Positions 1 through 7,873 of a DNA stretch of 39,028 nt are shown piece after piece. The position numbers were made by a program, and so were the translations under genes. Source of the DNA: Paraburkholderia elongata (lineage in GTDB: Bacteria; Pseudomonadota; Gammaproteobacteria; Burkholderiales; Burkholderiaceae); assembly GCF_013177735.1 (NCBI RefSeq), contig NZ_WOEZ01000003.1, positions 1 to 39,028 on the forward strand, read 5' to 3'. Every line of letters starts with the position of its first letter. Position 1 is the stretch's first letter. The notes beneath the pieces were generated by a model. It made no database searches, was not told where the DNA came from, and saw nothing but the letters and a program-made list of their open reading frames with translations.

Positions 1-769
1 TCAGGTACGAACCGTCTGCCAGCGGCACTTCGCACGGCAGCCGCAAATTCGACTTCACGCGCCACAGTAGCTTCGCTCCGGTGGCCACCGCGTCGCGCCA
101 CATGTCATAGCCATAGAACAGGCGATCGGCCAGCACCAGCATGTCGTCTGAGAATGCCGGAAACAGCTGGCGTGTGAGCGCCTGTTCGCTGTCATCGCAT
201 ACCCCGCCCATCTGGACCTCACACAGCGCGTGCGTTGCACATTCGGCCAGCGCTACAAAGCGAATCTGCGGATACGCGGCCTCACCGCGCCCGCCCTGCG
301 CATAACCGAACGCCTCCGCATTGACCTTCTCATCAGGCACATCCAGCGTCGAGCCGTCCACGCTCATGACCCGGTAGCCCGCATAGTCGTCGCCTGCAGT
401 TCGTGGGCGTTGCGCTGCCTGCCGGGCGAACAGCTCGCGCATCACCTGCCAGCCCAGGCGTGCGCGCCCCTGCGAGATCGCCGCCTTGCTGACCTGCGCA
501 TCGCGTACCTGGTCGCCGTAGATGCGCCGCAGCCCCTCGATCACCAGCCGAAACACTTCCTCATAGGCCACGCGCGGATACAGGCACATCGCCATCACGA
601 AATACACCAGCACTTCCCGCGGCATATCGCGGCGTAGCCGCGTATGCACGCCGCACTTCACGAGCGCCTCCTTGACCTCGCCCAGCGAGCAGTTCAGCGC
701 CAGATACCCCACCGCCAGATAGTCCGCGAGCCTCGCACCACCGGGCAGCGTTGCTTCCGTTCTTGCCAT
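1..769 (-). CDS. IS4-family transposase, N-terminal part (cut by window edge)
   Basis: The frame is open from an ATG at 769 down to base 1 without a stop, giving 256 residues. It would catalyse cut-and-paste transposition of an IS4-type element. The N-terminal ~110 residues (starting MARTEATLPGGARLADYL) match the Insertion-element-4 N-terminal domain as I know it from Burkholderia transposases. The start of the DDE catalytic domain follows: the first catalytic Asp is probably in MSVDGSTLDVPD (coded near 340-370) and the second in LVLADRLFYGYDMW (near 90-135). The catalytic Glu and the 3' end lie outside the window, so I cannot say whether the copy is intact. No frameshift was seen. The right terminal inverted repeat and target-site duplication cannot be judged. 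Confidence 0.9.
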   Translation of the reverse strand, partial: MARTEATLPGGARLADYLAVGYLALNCSLGEVKEALVKCGVHTRLRRDMPREVLVYFVMAMCLYPRVAYEEVFRLVIEGLRRIYGDQVRDAQVSKAAISQGRARLGWQVMRELFARQAAQRPRTAGDDYAGYRVMSVDGSTLDVPDEKVNAEAFGYAQGGRGEAAYPQIRFVALAECATHALCEVQMGGVCDDSEQALTRQLFPAFSDDMLVLADRLFYGYDMWRDAVATGAKLLWRVKSNLRLPCEVPLADGSYL

Positions 770-965
770 CTTCAAGCTCTTCTTGTCGTTGCAGGCGCTT
801 GAAAGTTAACACAAATTCGACTTTGTTAACAGTATTGGGACTAATACGAAAGCTCTTCGTGAGGCCGAGTTCGACCAACGTTTCCCAAGTCGCTGTTATC
901 GACACCTTTGGCCTATCGACAATCGCAGCCGGCATACAAAATTATCGATACAACTGAGACGAAAG
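770..965. other. IS left-end/leader region upstream of the transposase
   Basis: This non-coding stretch precedes the transposase start. It contains an imperfect hairpin built on two GTTAAC hexamers (805-810 and 825-830) with flanking CAAA/CTTT, and a direct repeat ATCGACA (898-904 and 915-921). The terminal inverted repeat of the element should be somewhere here, but it cannot be located without the other end. The hairpin could shield the transposase from outside transcription, as in other IS elements; that is inference. Confidence 0.35.
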
Positions 966-1046
966 ATGAAGAAGCTATTTACCCTCGCTGTGTCGGTATT
1001 GCTGCTGGTTGGCGGACTGCTTTTCCAGCAATTGGGGTGCAGTTGA
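966..1046 (+). CDS. Possible 26-aa hydrophobic peptide
   Basis: ATG at 966 opens a 26-codon frame with a Lys-Lys start, a hydrophobic core (LFTLAVSVLLLVGGLLF) and a C-terminal Cys-Ser. The pattern fits a single-pass membrane peptide or an uncleaved signal sequence. The ribosome site is weak (GAGAC/GAAAG just upstream). It lies between the IS end and a hairpin at 1060-1089. It could equally be the 5' stub of a gene disrupted by the IS insertion. I do not recognise the family. Confidence 0.3.
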   Translation: MKKLFTLAVSVLLLVGGLLFQQLGCS

Positions 1047-1059
1047 TAGCGTGACGCGG

Positions 1060-1089
1060 GTCAGGGCAACACCGCGGTGTGACCCTGAC
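1060..1089. terminator. Intergenic hairpin between convergent genes
   Basis: GTCAGGG (1060-1066) pairs with CCCTGAC (1083-1089), and the loop contains the palindrome ACCGCGGT. There is no T-tract. It sits immediately after the end of the minus-strand gene 1092-1805 and after the small plus-strand frame, so a two-way transcription barrier is plausible. Confidence 0.45.
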
Positions 1090-1091
1090 GG

Positions 1092-1805
1092 TTAGTCAAC
1101 GCGGCGCCAACGACCAGAATCCGGGCACACAATGACAGGTTCGTCGTTCAGCCGGACTTGCTCTGCATCCAGTTGCAACGCGGTAGAAGGGGCGATGTCG
1201 AAGACGACCTGAAGTGCGTGCCCAACATGCGCATCTTCGATGGGAAGCTCCCAGGTCAGGAATATCTGGCCGCAATCCTGGTCCGGCGCGAAGTCGGCCA
1301 CATTAAAACCGCTGCTGCTGCGCCGAATGACGCCATGAGGCTGGCCAGTATCGAATATCACAGCCGTTCCCCGGGTCAGAGGAATGCGATGACCCGTAGA
1401 GGGAAAATGCAAGTCCAGACCCTTGTCCTCGCTCAGGAAGAGATTGCAAAAGGCCGCACTGCCATATTGCTCAGCGTCATGGTGGTATCTCGCGCCGAGG
1501 CACGCCATGAGGGCGACGTCACTGGAGGCAAGCACTGCGGGCAGTCCAAGCGCGCACGTCCAATCGGACATTGCCTGCACGCAGCGCGTGTAGTCCGGCC
1601 AGCGCGCCCGTGCTCGCGCCAAAGGCATTGCCTCGACATCCCCGGGCTCCATGACCACGCGCGACGATATCTCCCTTTCCCAATCTGCAAGCAGACGTGC
1701 AGGGGGCACAGGCACGTCGACCGTGCCTGATAGCACGACGTCGCTCACACATCGGCTGCGGATGGCGTCGCCGCTCCAGAAATAGGAGGTCAGCATGTCT
1801 GGCAC
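1092..1805 (-). CDS. Putative Fe(II)/2-oxoglutarate-type oxygenase
   Basis: This 237-aa protein probably has a double-stranded beta-helix fold. It contains His108-x-Asp110 in RYHHDAEQ, and a distal His157 in DTGQPHGVIRR 47 residues later. Together these form a possible 2-His-1-carboxylate iron facial triad with spacing usual for 2OG dioxygenases. Arg161 or Arg162 could bind the 2-oxoglutarate carboxylate, although the position is unusually close to His157. Substrate unknown. No signal peptide, so probably cytoplasmic. The start is GTG 1805, only 15 bases after ppnP, with an in-frame ATG at 1796 as alternative; neither has a strong ribosome site. It is likely co-transcribed with ppnP. A plain cupin or structural protein is the alternative. 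Confidence 0.6.
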   Translation of the reverse strand: MPDMLTSYFWSGDAIRSRCVSDVVLSGTVDVPVPPARLLADWEREISSRVVMEPGDVEAMPLARARARWPDYTRCVQAMSDWTCALGLPAVLASSDVALMACLGARYHHDAEQYGSAAFCNLFLSEDKGLDLHFPSTGHRIPLTRGTAVIFDTGQPHGVIRRSSSGFNVADFAPDQDCGQIFLTWELPIEDAHVGHALQVVFDIAPSTALQLDAEQVRLNDEPVIVCPDSGRWRRVD

Positions 1806-1820
1806 TAGGCCCGTCCGTCT

Positions 1821-2141
1821 TTACAGATAGCTGCAGATGTAGTCGAGCGTATCGATCACGTCGATATCGAAGCGGCTCTTGCCGGGCACCGAGAACGACT
1901 CGCCCGCGCCATACGTCTTCCACTCGTCACTGCCTTCGAGGCGGATGCGGCATTGTCCGGCCTGCACCTCCATGAGTTCCGGCGCGTCGGTGCCGAAGTT
2001 GAGCGCGCCGGGCAGGATCACGCCGAGCGTCTTGCGCGTGCCGTCCGCGAAGAGAACGGTGTGCGAGACACACTTGCCGTCGAAGTAGACGTTGGCTCGT
2101 TTGAGAATGGAAACTTGATCGAATTGGGTTGCGGCCGTCAT
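1821..2141 (-). CDS. ppnP: Pyrimidine/purine nucleoside phosphorylase PpnP (DUF1255)
   Basis: This 106-aa protein matches the YaiE/PpnP family, a small cupin that cleaves many nucleosides with phosphate to the free base and ribose-1-phosphate. Visible family marks are [14 protein letters not shown] near the N-terminus, [10 protein letters not shown] in the centre and [14 protein letters not shown] near the C-terminus. E. coli PpnP has 94 residues, so the length fits. The start at ATG 2141 is chosen because AGGAAG lies about 8 bases upstream; an in-frame codon seven residues earlier lacks such a site. It is followed after 15 bases by the putative oxygenase gene. Cytoplasmic enzyme of nucleoside salvage. 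Confidence 0.9.
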   Translation of the reverse strand: MTAATQFDQVSILKRANVYFDGKCVSHTVLFADGTRKTLGVILPGALNFGTDAPELMEVQAGQCRIRLEGSDEWKTYGAGESFSVPGKSRFDIDVIDTLDYICSYL

Positions 2142-2292
2142 GGCGGTCTTCCTCTGGGTCATCGTGAATCATCGTGAATGGATGCGTTGGCGCCGCGTAG
2201 CAGCAGCGGGCGGTGCGCGATCTGCGCGGACCGCCTGCGCGGGCTTTCGGTCGGGCGCCAGCCCGCCATCATACAGGCGGTGGGCGGCGCTT

Positions 2293-3213
2293 TCAGCTAC
2301 GCGCCATCGCCTTTCCGACATGTTCGGCGAACGCTTTGACCTTGGCCGAATGCCGGCGCTCCAGTGGGCTCACCAGATGGATCGGGATGGGGATCGTTTC
2401 CCAGTCCGGCAACATCCGTTGCACTTCGCCACTGGCCAGCTCGTCATCGAACAGCCAGGTCGGCGAATATCCGATACCCATACCCGCGAGGACCGAGGCC
2501 CGCATGACCTCACTGCTGTTGGTTTGCAGGTTGCCCTCGACCCGCACGATGCGCGTGGTTCCCACCGGATCCACTGCACCGGCCCCTGCCGTAAAACGCC
2601 ACGCGTTGCGCATTGCCAGTTCCGTGTAGACGATACAGTTGTGCTCGACCAGGTCGTCGGGAACGCGCGGCGCCTTCGTTCCTTTGGGCAGCGAACGCAC
2701 GTAGCTGCGATGCGCCATCAACATCCGCTGGGCCGTTCCTACGCGACGCGCGATCAGGCTGCTGTCCGGCAGATCGCCGAGCCGCACCGCGACGTCGATC
2801 CCCTGTTCCACGAGATCGACAAAACCGTCGCTCAGGCGTAGGTCGATCTTCACGCCCCGATGCTCTGCCAGAAACGACTGAACCAATGGCATGAGCTTGA
2901 GGCGGCCGAAGCCGACCGAAGCCGCGATCCGCAGCCAGCCAGTCAGTTGCTGCTCGCCGCGCCGCAGCGCGCCTTCGGCCTCCGCGATCTCCCCGACCAG
3001 GCGCCGCGCCTGTTCGAAATAGTGTTCACCTTCTTCCGTCAGTGCGAGCGAACGCGTGGTCCGCGTCAGCAGACGCGCGCCCAGTTCGCGCTCGAGCGCC
3101 GCGACCTGTTTGCTCACTGCGCTTTGCGTCGTGTCGGCCTCGTGCGCGACCGCGGAAAAGCTGCCCGCCTCCACCACACGCACGAAAGTCTTCATTGCCT
3201 GCAGCTTGTCCAT
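2293..3213 (-). CDS. LysR-family transcriptional regulator
   Basis: This 306-aa regulator has an N-terminal winged helix-turn-helix (residues 1-60, MDKLQAMKTFVRVVEAGSFS, with SAVSKQVAALE as the recognition region) and a C-terminal LysR effector-binding domain (about 90-295). It probably senses a small molecule and controls the divergent SDR/AhpD-like operon beginning at 3343. The start at ATG 3213 gives the canonical LysR N-terminus; a longer reading from 3255 would run through the operator at 3226-3240. Autorepression is likely, because that operator overlaps its own leader. The effector is unknown. Confidence 0.92.
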   Translation of the reverse strand: MDKLQAMKTFVRVVEAGSFSAVAHEADTTQSAVSKQVAALERELGARLLTRTTRSLALTEEGEHYFEQARRLVGEIAEAEGALRRGEQQLTGWLRIAASVGFGRLKLMPLVQSFLAEHRGVKIDLRLSDGFVDLVEQGIDVAVRLGDLPDSSLIARRVGTAQRMLMAHRSYVRSLPKGTKAPRVPDDLVEHNCIVYTELAMRNAWRFTAGAGAVDPVGTTRIVRVEGNLQTNSSEVMRASVLAGMGIGYSPTWLFDDELASGEVQRMLPDWETIPIPIHLVSPLERRHSAKVKAFAEHVGKAMARS

Positions 3214-3225
3214 TTTGCTCAATAT

Positions 3226-3286
3226 ATTCCTGTATGGAATCAGTGATATGAGCATACACCATCTATATCGCCAATCTGGAATCAGT
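3226..3286. promoter_or_regulatory. LysR-type operator pair in the divergent promoter
   Basis: A perfect dyad ATTCC-TGTAT-GGAAT (3226-3240) has the T-N11-A form of LysR binding sites. The decamer TGGAATCAGT occurs at 3235-3244 and again at 3277-3286, exactly 42 bases apart, about four helical turns. This arrangement, a strong dyad near the regulator gene plus a half-site nearer the target promoter, is that of recognition and activation sites for LysR tetramers. The target is probably the gene at 3343. Confidence 0.65.
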
Positions 3287-3342
3287 CAAAGTGCAGTCAT
3301 CGCAAACGCGATTCGATGCAACCCAACCCAAGGAGTACCGAC

Positions 3343-4092
3343 ATGAACTCACCCGTCGTCCTTATCACTGGCGCGCTGACCGGCATCGGCCGCGCTACCG
3401 CTCTTGCCTTCGCTCGCGAAGGAAACCGCGTGGTCGTCAGCGGCCGTCGCGAAGAGGCAGGCCAGGCGCTTGCCGCCGAACTGCGCGCCCTCGGCACCGA
3501 AGCCGAATTCCTGCGCGCCGATGTGCGCTTCGAAGCCGAAGTTCGCAGCGTCGTCGAGCAGACCGTCGAGCGTTTCGGCCGCATCGACGTGGCGGTCAAC
3601 AACGCCGGCACCGAAGGTCAGCTGGCGCCGATCGTCGAGCAGACGGCGGCCAACTACGAAGACACGTTCGCGGTCAACGTGCTCGGCACGCTGCTGTCGC
3701 TCAAGCACGAAATGCGCGTGATGCTAGCGCAGGGCGCGGGCTCGATCATCAACCTCTCGTCGATTGCGGGCCAGGTGGGCATCGCGGGTGCGTCGGTCTA
3801 CGCAGCCAGCAAGCATGCGGTCGAAGGCCTCACCAAGAGCGCGGCGCTCGAAGGCGCTGTCGCAGGCGTGCGCGTCAACGCTGTGGCGCCGGGTCCCGTA
3901 GCCACCGAAATGCTCGACCGCTTTGCCGGCGGCAGCGAAGAAGGCAAGGCTAGTTTCCTCTCGACGATACCGGCGCGACGCGCCGCGACCCCGGACGAGA
4001 TCGCCCAGACCATCGTGTTCCTTGCGAGCGATAAGGCGCGCTACCTCACCGGACAGAACATCGCAGTCGACGGCGCCTACACGGCGCAATAA
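3343..4092 (+). CDS. SDR-family NAD(P)-dependent oxidoreductase
   Basis: This 249-aa classical short-chain dehydrogenase interconverts an alcohol and a ketone or aldehyde using NAD(P)H. It has the cofactor motif TGALTGIG (residues 9-16), NNAG (86-89), catalytic Ser near 139-140 (NLSS) and YAASK with Tyr153 and Lys157. The C-terminal YLTGQNIAVDGAYTAQ is typical of the FabG-like group. Arg35-Arg36 after the second beta strand suggest NADPH preference. The start at 3343 is set by AAGGAG at 3330-3335. It is the first gene of a set with the AhpD-like gene 53 bases downstream and is probably controlled by the divergent LysR. Substrate unknown. Confidence 0.92.
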   Translation: MNSPVVLITGALTGIGRATALAFAREGNRVVVSGRREEAGQALAAELRALGTEAEFLRADVRFEAEVRSVVEQTVERFGRIDVAVNNAGTEGQLAPIVEQTAANYEDTFAVNVLGTLLSLKHEMRVMLAQGAGSIINLSSIAGQVGIAGASVYAASKHAVEGLTKSAALEGAVAGVRVNAVAPGPVATEMLDRFAGGSEEGKASFLSTIPARRAATPDEIAQTIVFLASDKARYLTGQNIAVDGAYTAQ

Positions 4093-4145
4093 CGCACGGA
4101 TTTTTCCACCCAGCTTTATTCATCTTTTTGCCAAGGAGCATCACC

Positions 4146-4685
4146 ATGACCACCATCAATGTCCCGACGCGCGACGAAGTTTCCCCGGCTAACCAGGCCA
4201 TCTTCGACAAGCTCAAGAGCAGTCTCGGCACGGTACCCAACCTGTACGCGACGCTGGCCCATTCAGAGCATGCGCTCGGCAGCTACCTCGCGTTCCAGAA
4301 CGCGAAGAGCAGTATCACCGGCAAGGCGCGCGAAATCGTGAACCTCGTCGTGAGCCAGGTCAACGGCTGTGAATACTGTCTAGCGGCACACACCGTGATC
4401 GGCAAGATGACCGGCTTTACCGACGAACAGATTCTCGAAATCCGCGGTGGCCGGGCAAGCTTCGACGCGAAGTTCGACGCGCTCGCACGCTTGGTGAAGA
4501 ACATCGCGGTCAACCGCGGTCACGCCGATCAGGCGCTCGTCGATGCGTTCTTCGCTGCGGGCTGGACCAAGGCCAATCTGGTCGACGCGATCGTTGTGAT
4601 CGGCGACAAGACCGTCACTAACTATCTGCACGCAACGACGCGCGTACCGGTGGATTTCCCCGCTGCGCCGCAACTCCCTGCCTGA
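4146..4685 (+). CDS. Carboxymuconolactone decarboxylase family protein with AhpD motif
   Basis: This 179-aa all-helical protein belongs to the CMD/AhpD family. It carries Glu63-X11-Cys75-X2-Cys78-X3-His82, the same spacing as the Mycobacterium AhpD catalytic site (Glu118, Cys130, Cys133, His137). A thiol peroxidase or thiol-disulfide partner role is therefore more likely than true carboxymuconolactone decarboxylation. The start at ATG 4146 follows AAGGAG at 4133-4138; the earlier in-frame ATG at 4128 lies ahead of that site. It sits in the SDR operon, with an Old Yellow Enzyme downstream and a peroxiredoxin gene 3 kb away. Probably cytoplasmic. Confidence 0.88.
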   Translation: MTTINVPTRDEVSPANQAIFDKLKSSLGTVPNLYATLAHSEHALGSYLAFQNAKSSITGKAREIVNLVVSQVNGCEYCLAAHTVIGKMTGFTDEQILEIRGGRASFDAKFDALARLVKNIAVNRGHADQALVDAFFAAGWTKANLVDAIVVIGDKTVTNYLHATTRVPVDFPAAPQLPA

Positions 4686-4692
4686 TGGTTGC

Positions 4693-4729
4693 AGCCGGGC
4701 AACGCGCGGCGCTCACGCGATGCCCGGCT
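4693..4729 (+). terminator. Strong hairpin after the AhpD-like gene
   Basis: AGCCGGGCA (4693-4701) pairs perfectly with TGCCCGGCT (4721-4729), and CGCG pairs with CGCG inside the loop. It begins 8 bases after the stop codon of the AhpD-like gene. Only a weak T-rich stretch (ATCTTTAT) follows, so it may terminate partially and reduce expression of the next gene. Confidence 0.6.
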
Positions 4730-4851
4730 GACTGAATCTTTATGGCGTATTCCCGGCGGGAATGACAGCTATTGCCGCGTGGTCCCTTCTGCATCACCTC
4801 AAGTCACGCAATCATTCCTTCTCCCAATCCGGATATCCCAAGGATGAAGCA

Positions 4852-5967
4852 ATGAACAGTCTCTTTACACCCATCTCCGTTGGACCCTTCGAACTGAAGC
4901 ACCGCGTCGTACTGGCGCCGCTTACGCGCATGCGCACTGAAGCTGGCAATGTACCCGGCGATCTGATGGTCGAATATTATTCGCAACGCGCGTCCGATGG
5001 CGGTTTGCTGATCACTGACGCGACCGCGGTCTCGCCGCTGGGCATCGCGTATGTCGGCGCTCCCGGCATCTACACGCAGGCGCAGGTCGACGGCTGGAAG
5101 CGCGTCACCGACGCGGTGCATGCCAAAGGCGCCCGCATCTTCCTGCAGCTATGGCACGCCGGCCGGCAGGCGCACCCTGCCAACACGAACGGACAGACAC
5201 CGATCGCGCCGTCGGCGATACGTGCGTATGAGCATGCTGCAATCCGCGACGAACGAGGCAATATCGTCGAAGTCGAACAGCTCGTTCCACGAGCGCTGGA
5301 CACGCACGAGATCGCGGATATCGTCGAGCAGTTCCGGCAGGGCGCTGCACGTGCGAAAGAAGCCGGTTTCGACGGCGTCGAGCTGCATGCAGCGAACGGC
5401 TATCTCATCGATCAATTCCTGCTGGATGGCTCGAACCATCGGACGGACGCTTATGGCGGTCCGATTGAGAATCGGGCGCGTTTTCTGTTCGAGGTCGTGG
5501 AGGCAGTCGTATCGGTGTGGGGTGCGGGGCGCGTTGCCGCGCGGCTGTCGCCCAGCGGCGTTTATGGGACCATGTCCGACAGCGACCCGCACGCGACTTT
5601 CGGCTATGTGGCGAGCCGGCTCAACAACTACGACCTCGCTTACCTGCACGTGATCGAGCCACGCATTCGCGGCAACGAGGACACTGTGGCGAGCGAATCC
5701 GCCGTCTCGTCGAAAGATCTGGGCCGCCTGTTCACCGGCACTATTGTGGCCGCCGGAGGATTCACCGCTGAAAGCGCGGAGCAGATCCTTCGTACCGGCG
5801 ATGCCGATCTGGTCGCGTTCGGCCGGATGTTTGTGTCCAATCCGGACCTGCCGGAGCGCTTGCGTACCGGTGCGCCTCTGAATGCCTACGACCGTTCAAC
5901 ATTCTATGGCGGCGATGGACGAGGCTACACTGACTACACTACGCACCGCGCAGCTGCCACGGCTTGA
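4852..5967 (+). CDS. Old Yellow Enzyme family alkene reductase
   Basis: This 371-aa FMN-dependent TIM-barrel enzyme of the NADH:flavin oxidoreductase/OYE group (NemA/XenA-like) reduces activated C=C bonds such as alpha,beta-unsaturated carbonyls, and often nitro compounds or quinones. It shows LAPLTRMR near 21-28 (FMN-binding Thr25), HAANGYLIDQ with the substrate-binding pair His179 and Asn182 and proton donor Tyr184, and FGRMFVSNPDLP near the C-terminus. Length and the N-terminus LFTPISVGPFELKHR are typical. The start at ATG 4852 is placed 7 bases after AAGGA (4840-4844). It lies behind a hairpin, so it may have partly separate expression. Likely role: detoxifying electrophiles. Confidence 0.93.
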   Translation: MNSLFTPISVGPFELKHRVVLAPLTRMRTEAGNVPGDLMVEYYSQRASDGGLLITDATAVSPLGIAYVGAPGIYTQAQVDGWKRVTDAVHAKGARIFLQLWHAGRQAHPANTNGQTPIAPSAIRAYEHAAIRDERGNIVEVEQLVPRALDTHEIADIVEQFRQGAARAKEAGFDGVELHAANGYLIDQFLLDGSNHRTDAYGGPIENRARFLFEVVEAVVSVWGAGRVAARLSPSGVYGTMSDSDPHATFGYVASRLNNYDLAYLHVIEPRIRGNEDTVASESAVSSKDLGRLFTGTIVAAGGFTAESAEQILRTGDADLVAFGRMFVSNPDLPERLRTGAPLNAYDRSTFYGGDGRGYTDYTTHRAAATA

Positions 5968-6023
5968 GTGTGCCTCGTCGCGCGACACACGAATCACGAT
6001 GATTCGTTCCAGGAGAGAAGGAA

Positions 6024-6926
6024 GTGGACCGACTGTCAGCGATGGAAACGTTTGTATGCGTGGTTGAATCCGGCTCTTTCTCGGCTGCGGCCCGGTTGCT
6101 CGATGTAGGGCAGCCGGCCGTTTCAAAGTCGATTGCACAACTCGAAGAACGGCTCGCAGTTCGATTGCTCCTGCGGTCTACCCGCGGGCTGACACCGACC
6201 GAGGCGGGGCAAGCGTTTTACGAACGCGCGAAACGAGCGATCGAAGAAGCGGACGAAGCAGAATTGGCGGCACGGGGATCGGCGGGCGCGCTCTCGGGCC
6301 GTCTCAGGGTTTCAGCGGCGGTGACCTTTGCGCGGCTTTATATCATCCCGCGACTGCCGTCATTTCTCGATCGACATCCTGATCTCAACATCGACATCAT
6401 CCTCGATGACGAAAACATTGACCTGCTGGAGCGCGGCATCGATGTCGCGCTACGAATGGGGGTGCTGGGCGACTCGACCATGACGGCGCGCAGGCTCGCC
6501 CATGGCAGGCGTTGCGTTGTTGGCTCGCCAGCATGGTTCGCGAAAGCCGGCGAACCGCGCGTGCCTGCCGATCTGGTTTCGCATCAGGCGATCGTGTACG
6601 AGCAGGGCGGCGGCGGAAGCGTATGGTCCTTCAAGCGGGGCAATACGGAGACGTCTATTGCGGTGGCGGGGCGAATCCGTGTGAATGCGGCGGAGGGCGT
6701 GCGCGCAGCGGTGCTCGCCGATATGGGCGTCGCGATCTCGTCCGAGTGGATGTTCGCGCCCGAAATCGCGAGCGGCGAGGTAAAACAGGTGCTCTCCGAC
6801 TGGGAGTTACCCGGCATCGACCTTTGGGCAGTGTTTCCGAGTGGGCGCATGGCCACTGCAAAAGCGCGTGCTTTTGTCGCCTGGGTCGAGGAGATATTCG
6901 GCGGCGCATCCGATTCGATGACCTGA
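6024..6926 (+). CDS. LysR-family transcriptional regulator
   Basis: This 300-aa regulator starts with GTG at 6024 after an AGGAGAGAAGGA ribosome site. The winged helix-turn-helix occupies residues 1-60 (MDRLSAMETFVCVVESGSFS, PAVSKSIAQLEERL) and the effector domain about 90-290. It follows the alkene reductase gene by 56 bases in the same direction, so it may be co-transcribed. It resembles the LysR at 2293-3213 in its first 20 residues, so the two may be paralogues flanking the same cluster. The effector is unknown. Its stop codon is the first triplet of a 9-bp tandem repeat. Confidence 0.92.
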   Translation: MDRLSAMETFVCVVESGSFSAAARLLDVGQPAVSKSIAQLEERLAVRLLLRSTRGLTPTEAGQAFYERAKRAIEEADEAELAARGSAGALSGRLRVSAAVTFARLYIIPRLPSFLDRHPDLNIDIILDDENIDLLERGIDVALRMGVLGDSTMTARRLAHGRRCVVGSPAWFAKAGEPRVPADLVSHQAIVYEQGGGGSVWSFKRGNTETSIAVAGRIRVNAAEGVRAAVLADMGVAISSEWMFAPEIASGEVKQVLSDWELPGIDLWAVFPSGRMATAKARAFVAWVEEIFGGASDSMT

Positions 6927-6977
6927 CTGCTCTGACTGCTCTGACTGCTCTGACTGCTCTGGCTGATCTGACTGATT
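6924..6977. repeat. 9-bp tandem repeat (TGACTGCTC), six units
   Basis: Four perfect copies of TGACTGCTC (6924-6959) are followed by two diverged copies, TGGCTGATC and TGACTGATT. The first TGA is the stop codon of the LysR gene, and each perfect unit keeps TGA in the same frame. Slippage here would leave the protein unchanged but alter the 3' untranslated region. Confidence 0.9.
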
Positions 6978-7070
6978 GCGCCGCGCGCGCTGCAGGATCA
7001 ACACCGCCGGTGACGCTGACGTCGTGGGTGTGCGACGGCAATCTGTTAAATCCCGCACCGCAGGTCCTTC

Positions 7071-7793
7071 TCAAATGGAAGCCTTGCCGATCGAGGCGCC
7101 ACCATCGACAAACAGAGTTTGACCTGTAATGAAAGCAGCCTCTTCGGACAGCAGGAAAGCGATGGCTGCAGCAATCTCTTCTGGCTTGCCGAAACGTTTC
7201 ATCGGTACAGCAGCGAGGTAGCGCTGCTCGCCTTCGCTTCCCGGCGCGTTGTTGGCTCTGAAGAGTTCGGTTTCCGTAGGTCCGGGCGCAACGGAATTGA
7301 CCGTGATGCCGGTGGTCGCAAGCTCGAGTGCCCATGAACGTGAAAAGCTCACCAGCGCGGATTTGGCGGCAGCATAAGCAGTACGTTCCACGATGCCAAG
7401 GACAGTGAGGCTCGATATGTTGACGATTCGCCCCCAGCCTTGGGCGAGCATATTGGGCAGGAGCGCTTGCGCGGCCTGTACAGCTGGATGCAGATTGAGC
7501 GACATGACGGAGTCGAGTGCATCCAGGTCGATGGCGCCCAGCCTCTGGGGTTTCACCAGCCCAACGTTATTGACCAGACCATCGAACTGGTAGTCCGATA
7601 CGAGTCTGTCGAGCGTGGCTTGCGTTTTCACGCGGTCGGACAGATCGACAGATACAAGCGTTCCTGGGAAATCCGGATCGTCTCCCTGACGTGCCAGCCC
7701 CACCACCCGGTGCCCGTCTGCATTCAGCCGCTGTGCGACGGCCAGGCCGATGCCTTTGCTGGCACCGGTTACTAGAAAAGTGCGTGATTTCAT
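7071..7793 (-). CDS. SDR-family oxidoreductase
   Basis: This 240-aa classical short-chain dehydrogenase has the cofactor motif TGASKGIG (residues 9-16), NNVG (75-78), catalytic Ser127/128 (NISS), and Tyr140 with Lys144 in YAAAK. The C-terminal FITGQTLFVDGGASIG is typical. The NNVG variant in place of NNAG is seen in some family members. It is convergent with the LysR gene and lies downstream of the peroxiredoxin gene on the same strand, separated by 80 bases with a hairpin, so read-through co-expression is possible. Substrate unknown; cytoplasmic. Confidence 0.92.
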   Translation of the reverse strand: MKSRTFLVTGASKGIGLAVAQRLNADGHRVVGLARQGDDPDFPGTLVSVDLSDRVKTQATLDRLVSDYQFDGLVNNVGLVKPQRLGAIDLDALDSVMSLNLHPAVQAAQALLPNMLAQGWGRIVNISSLTVLGIVERTAYAAAKSALVSFSRSWALELATTGITVNSVAPGPTETELFRANNAPGSEGEQRYLAAVPMKRFGKPEEIAAAIAFLLSEEAAFITGQTLFVDGGASIGKASI

Positions 7794-7832
7794 GATGTCT
7801 CGATGTTTTGGTGCGGATCACCCGCATGCGTT

Positions 7833-7860
7833 CGCTCCCGACCTTGAAGTGTCGGGAGCG
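7833..7860. terminator. Perfect 10-bp hairpin between peroxiredoxin and SDR genes
   Basis: CGCTCCCGAC (7833-7842) pairs with GTCGGGAGCG (7851-7860) around an 8-base loop. It starts 13 bases past the stop of the peroxiredoxin gene on the minus strand. No T-tract follows, so it may act as a partial terminator or an RNA stability element that separates expression of the two genes. Confidence 0.5.
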
Positions 7861-7873
7861 GATCAGATCCGGC

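Noticed and set aside
230..637. 135-codon plus-strand frame at the left edge
   Set aside because: It is the antisense shadow of the IS4-family transposase, whose frame gives a clear family match.
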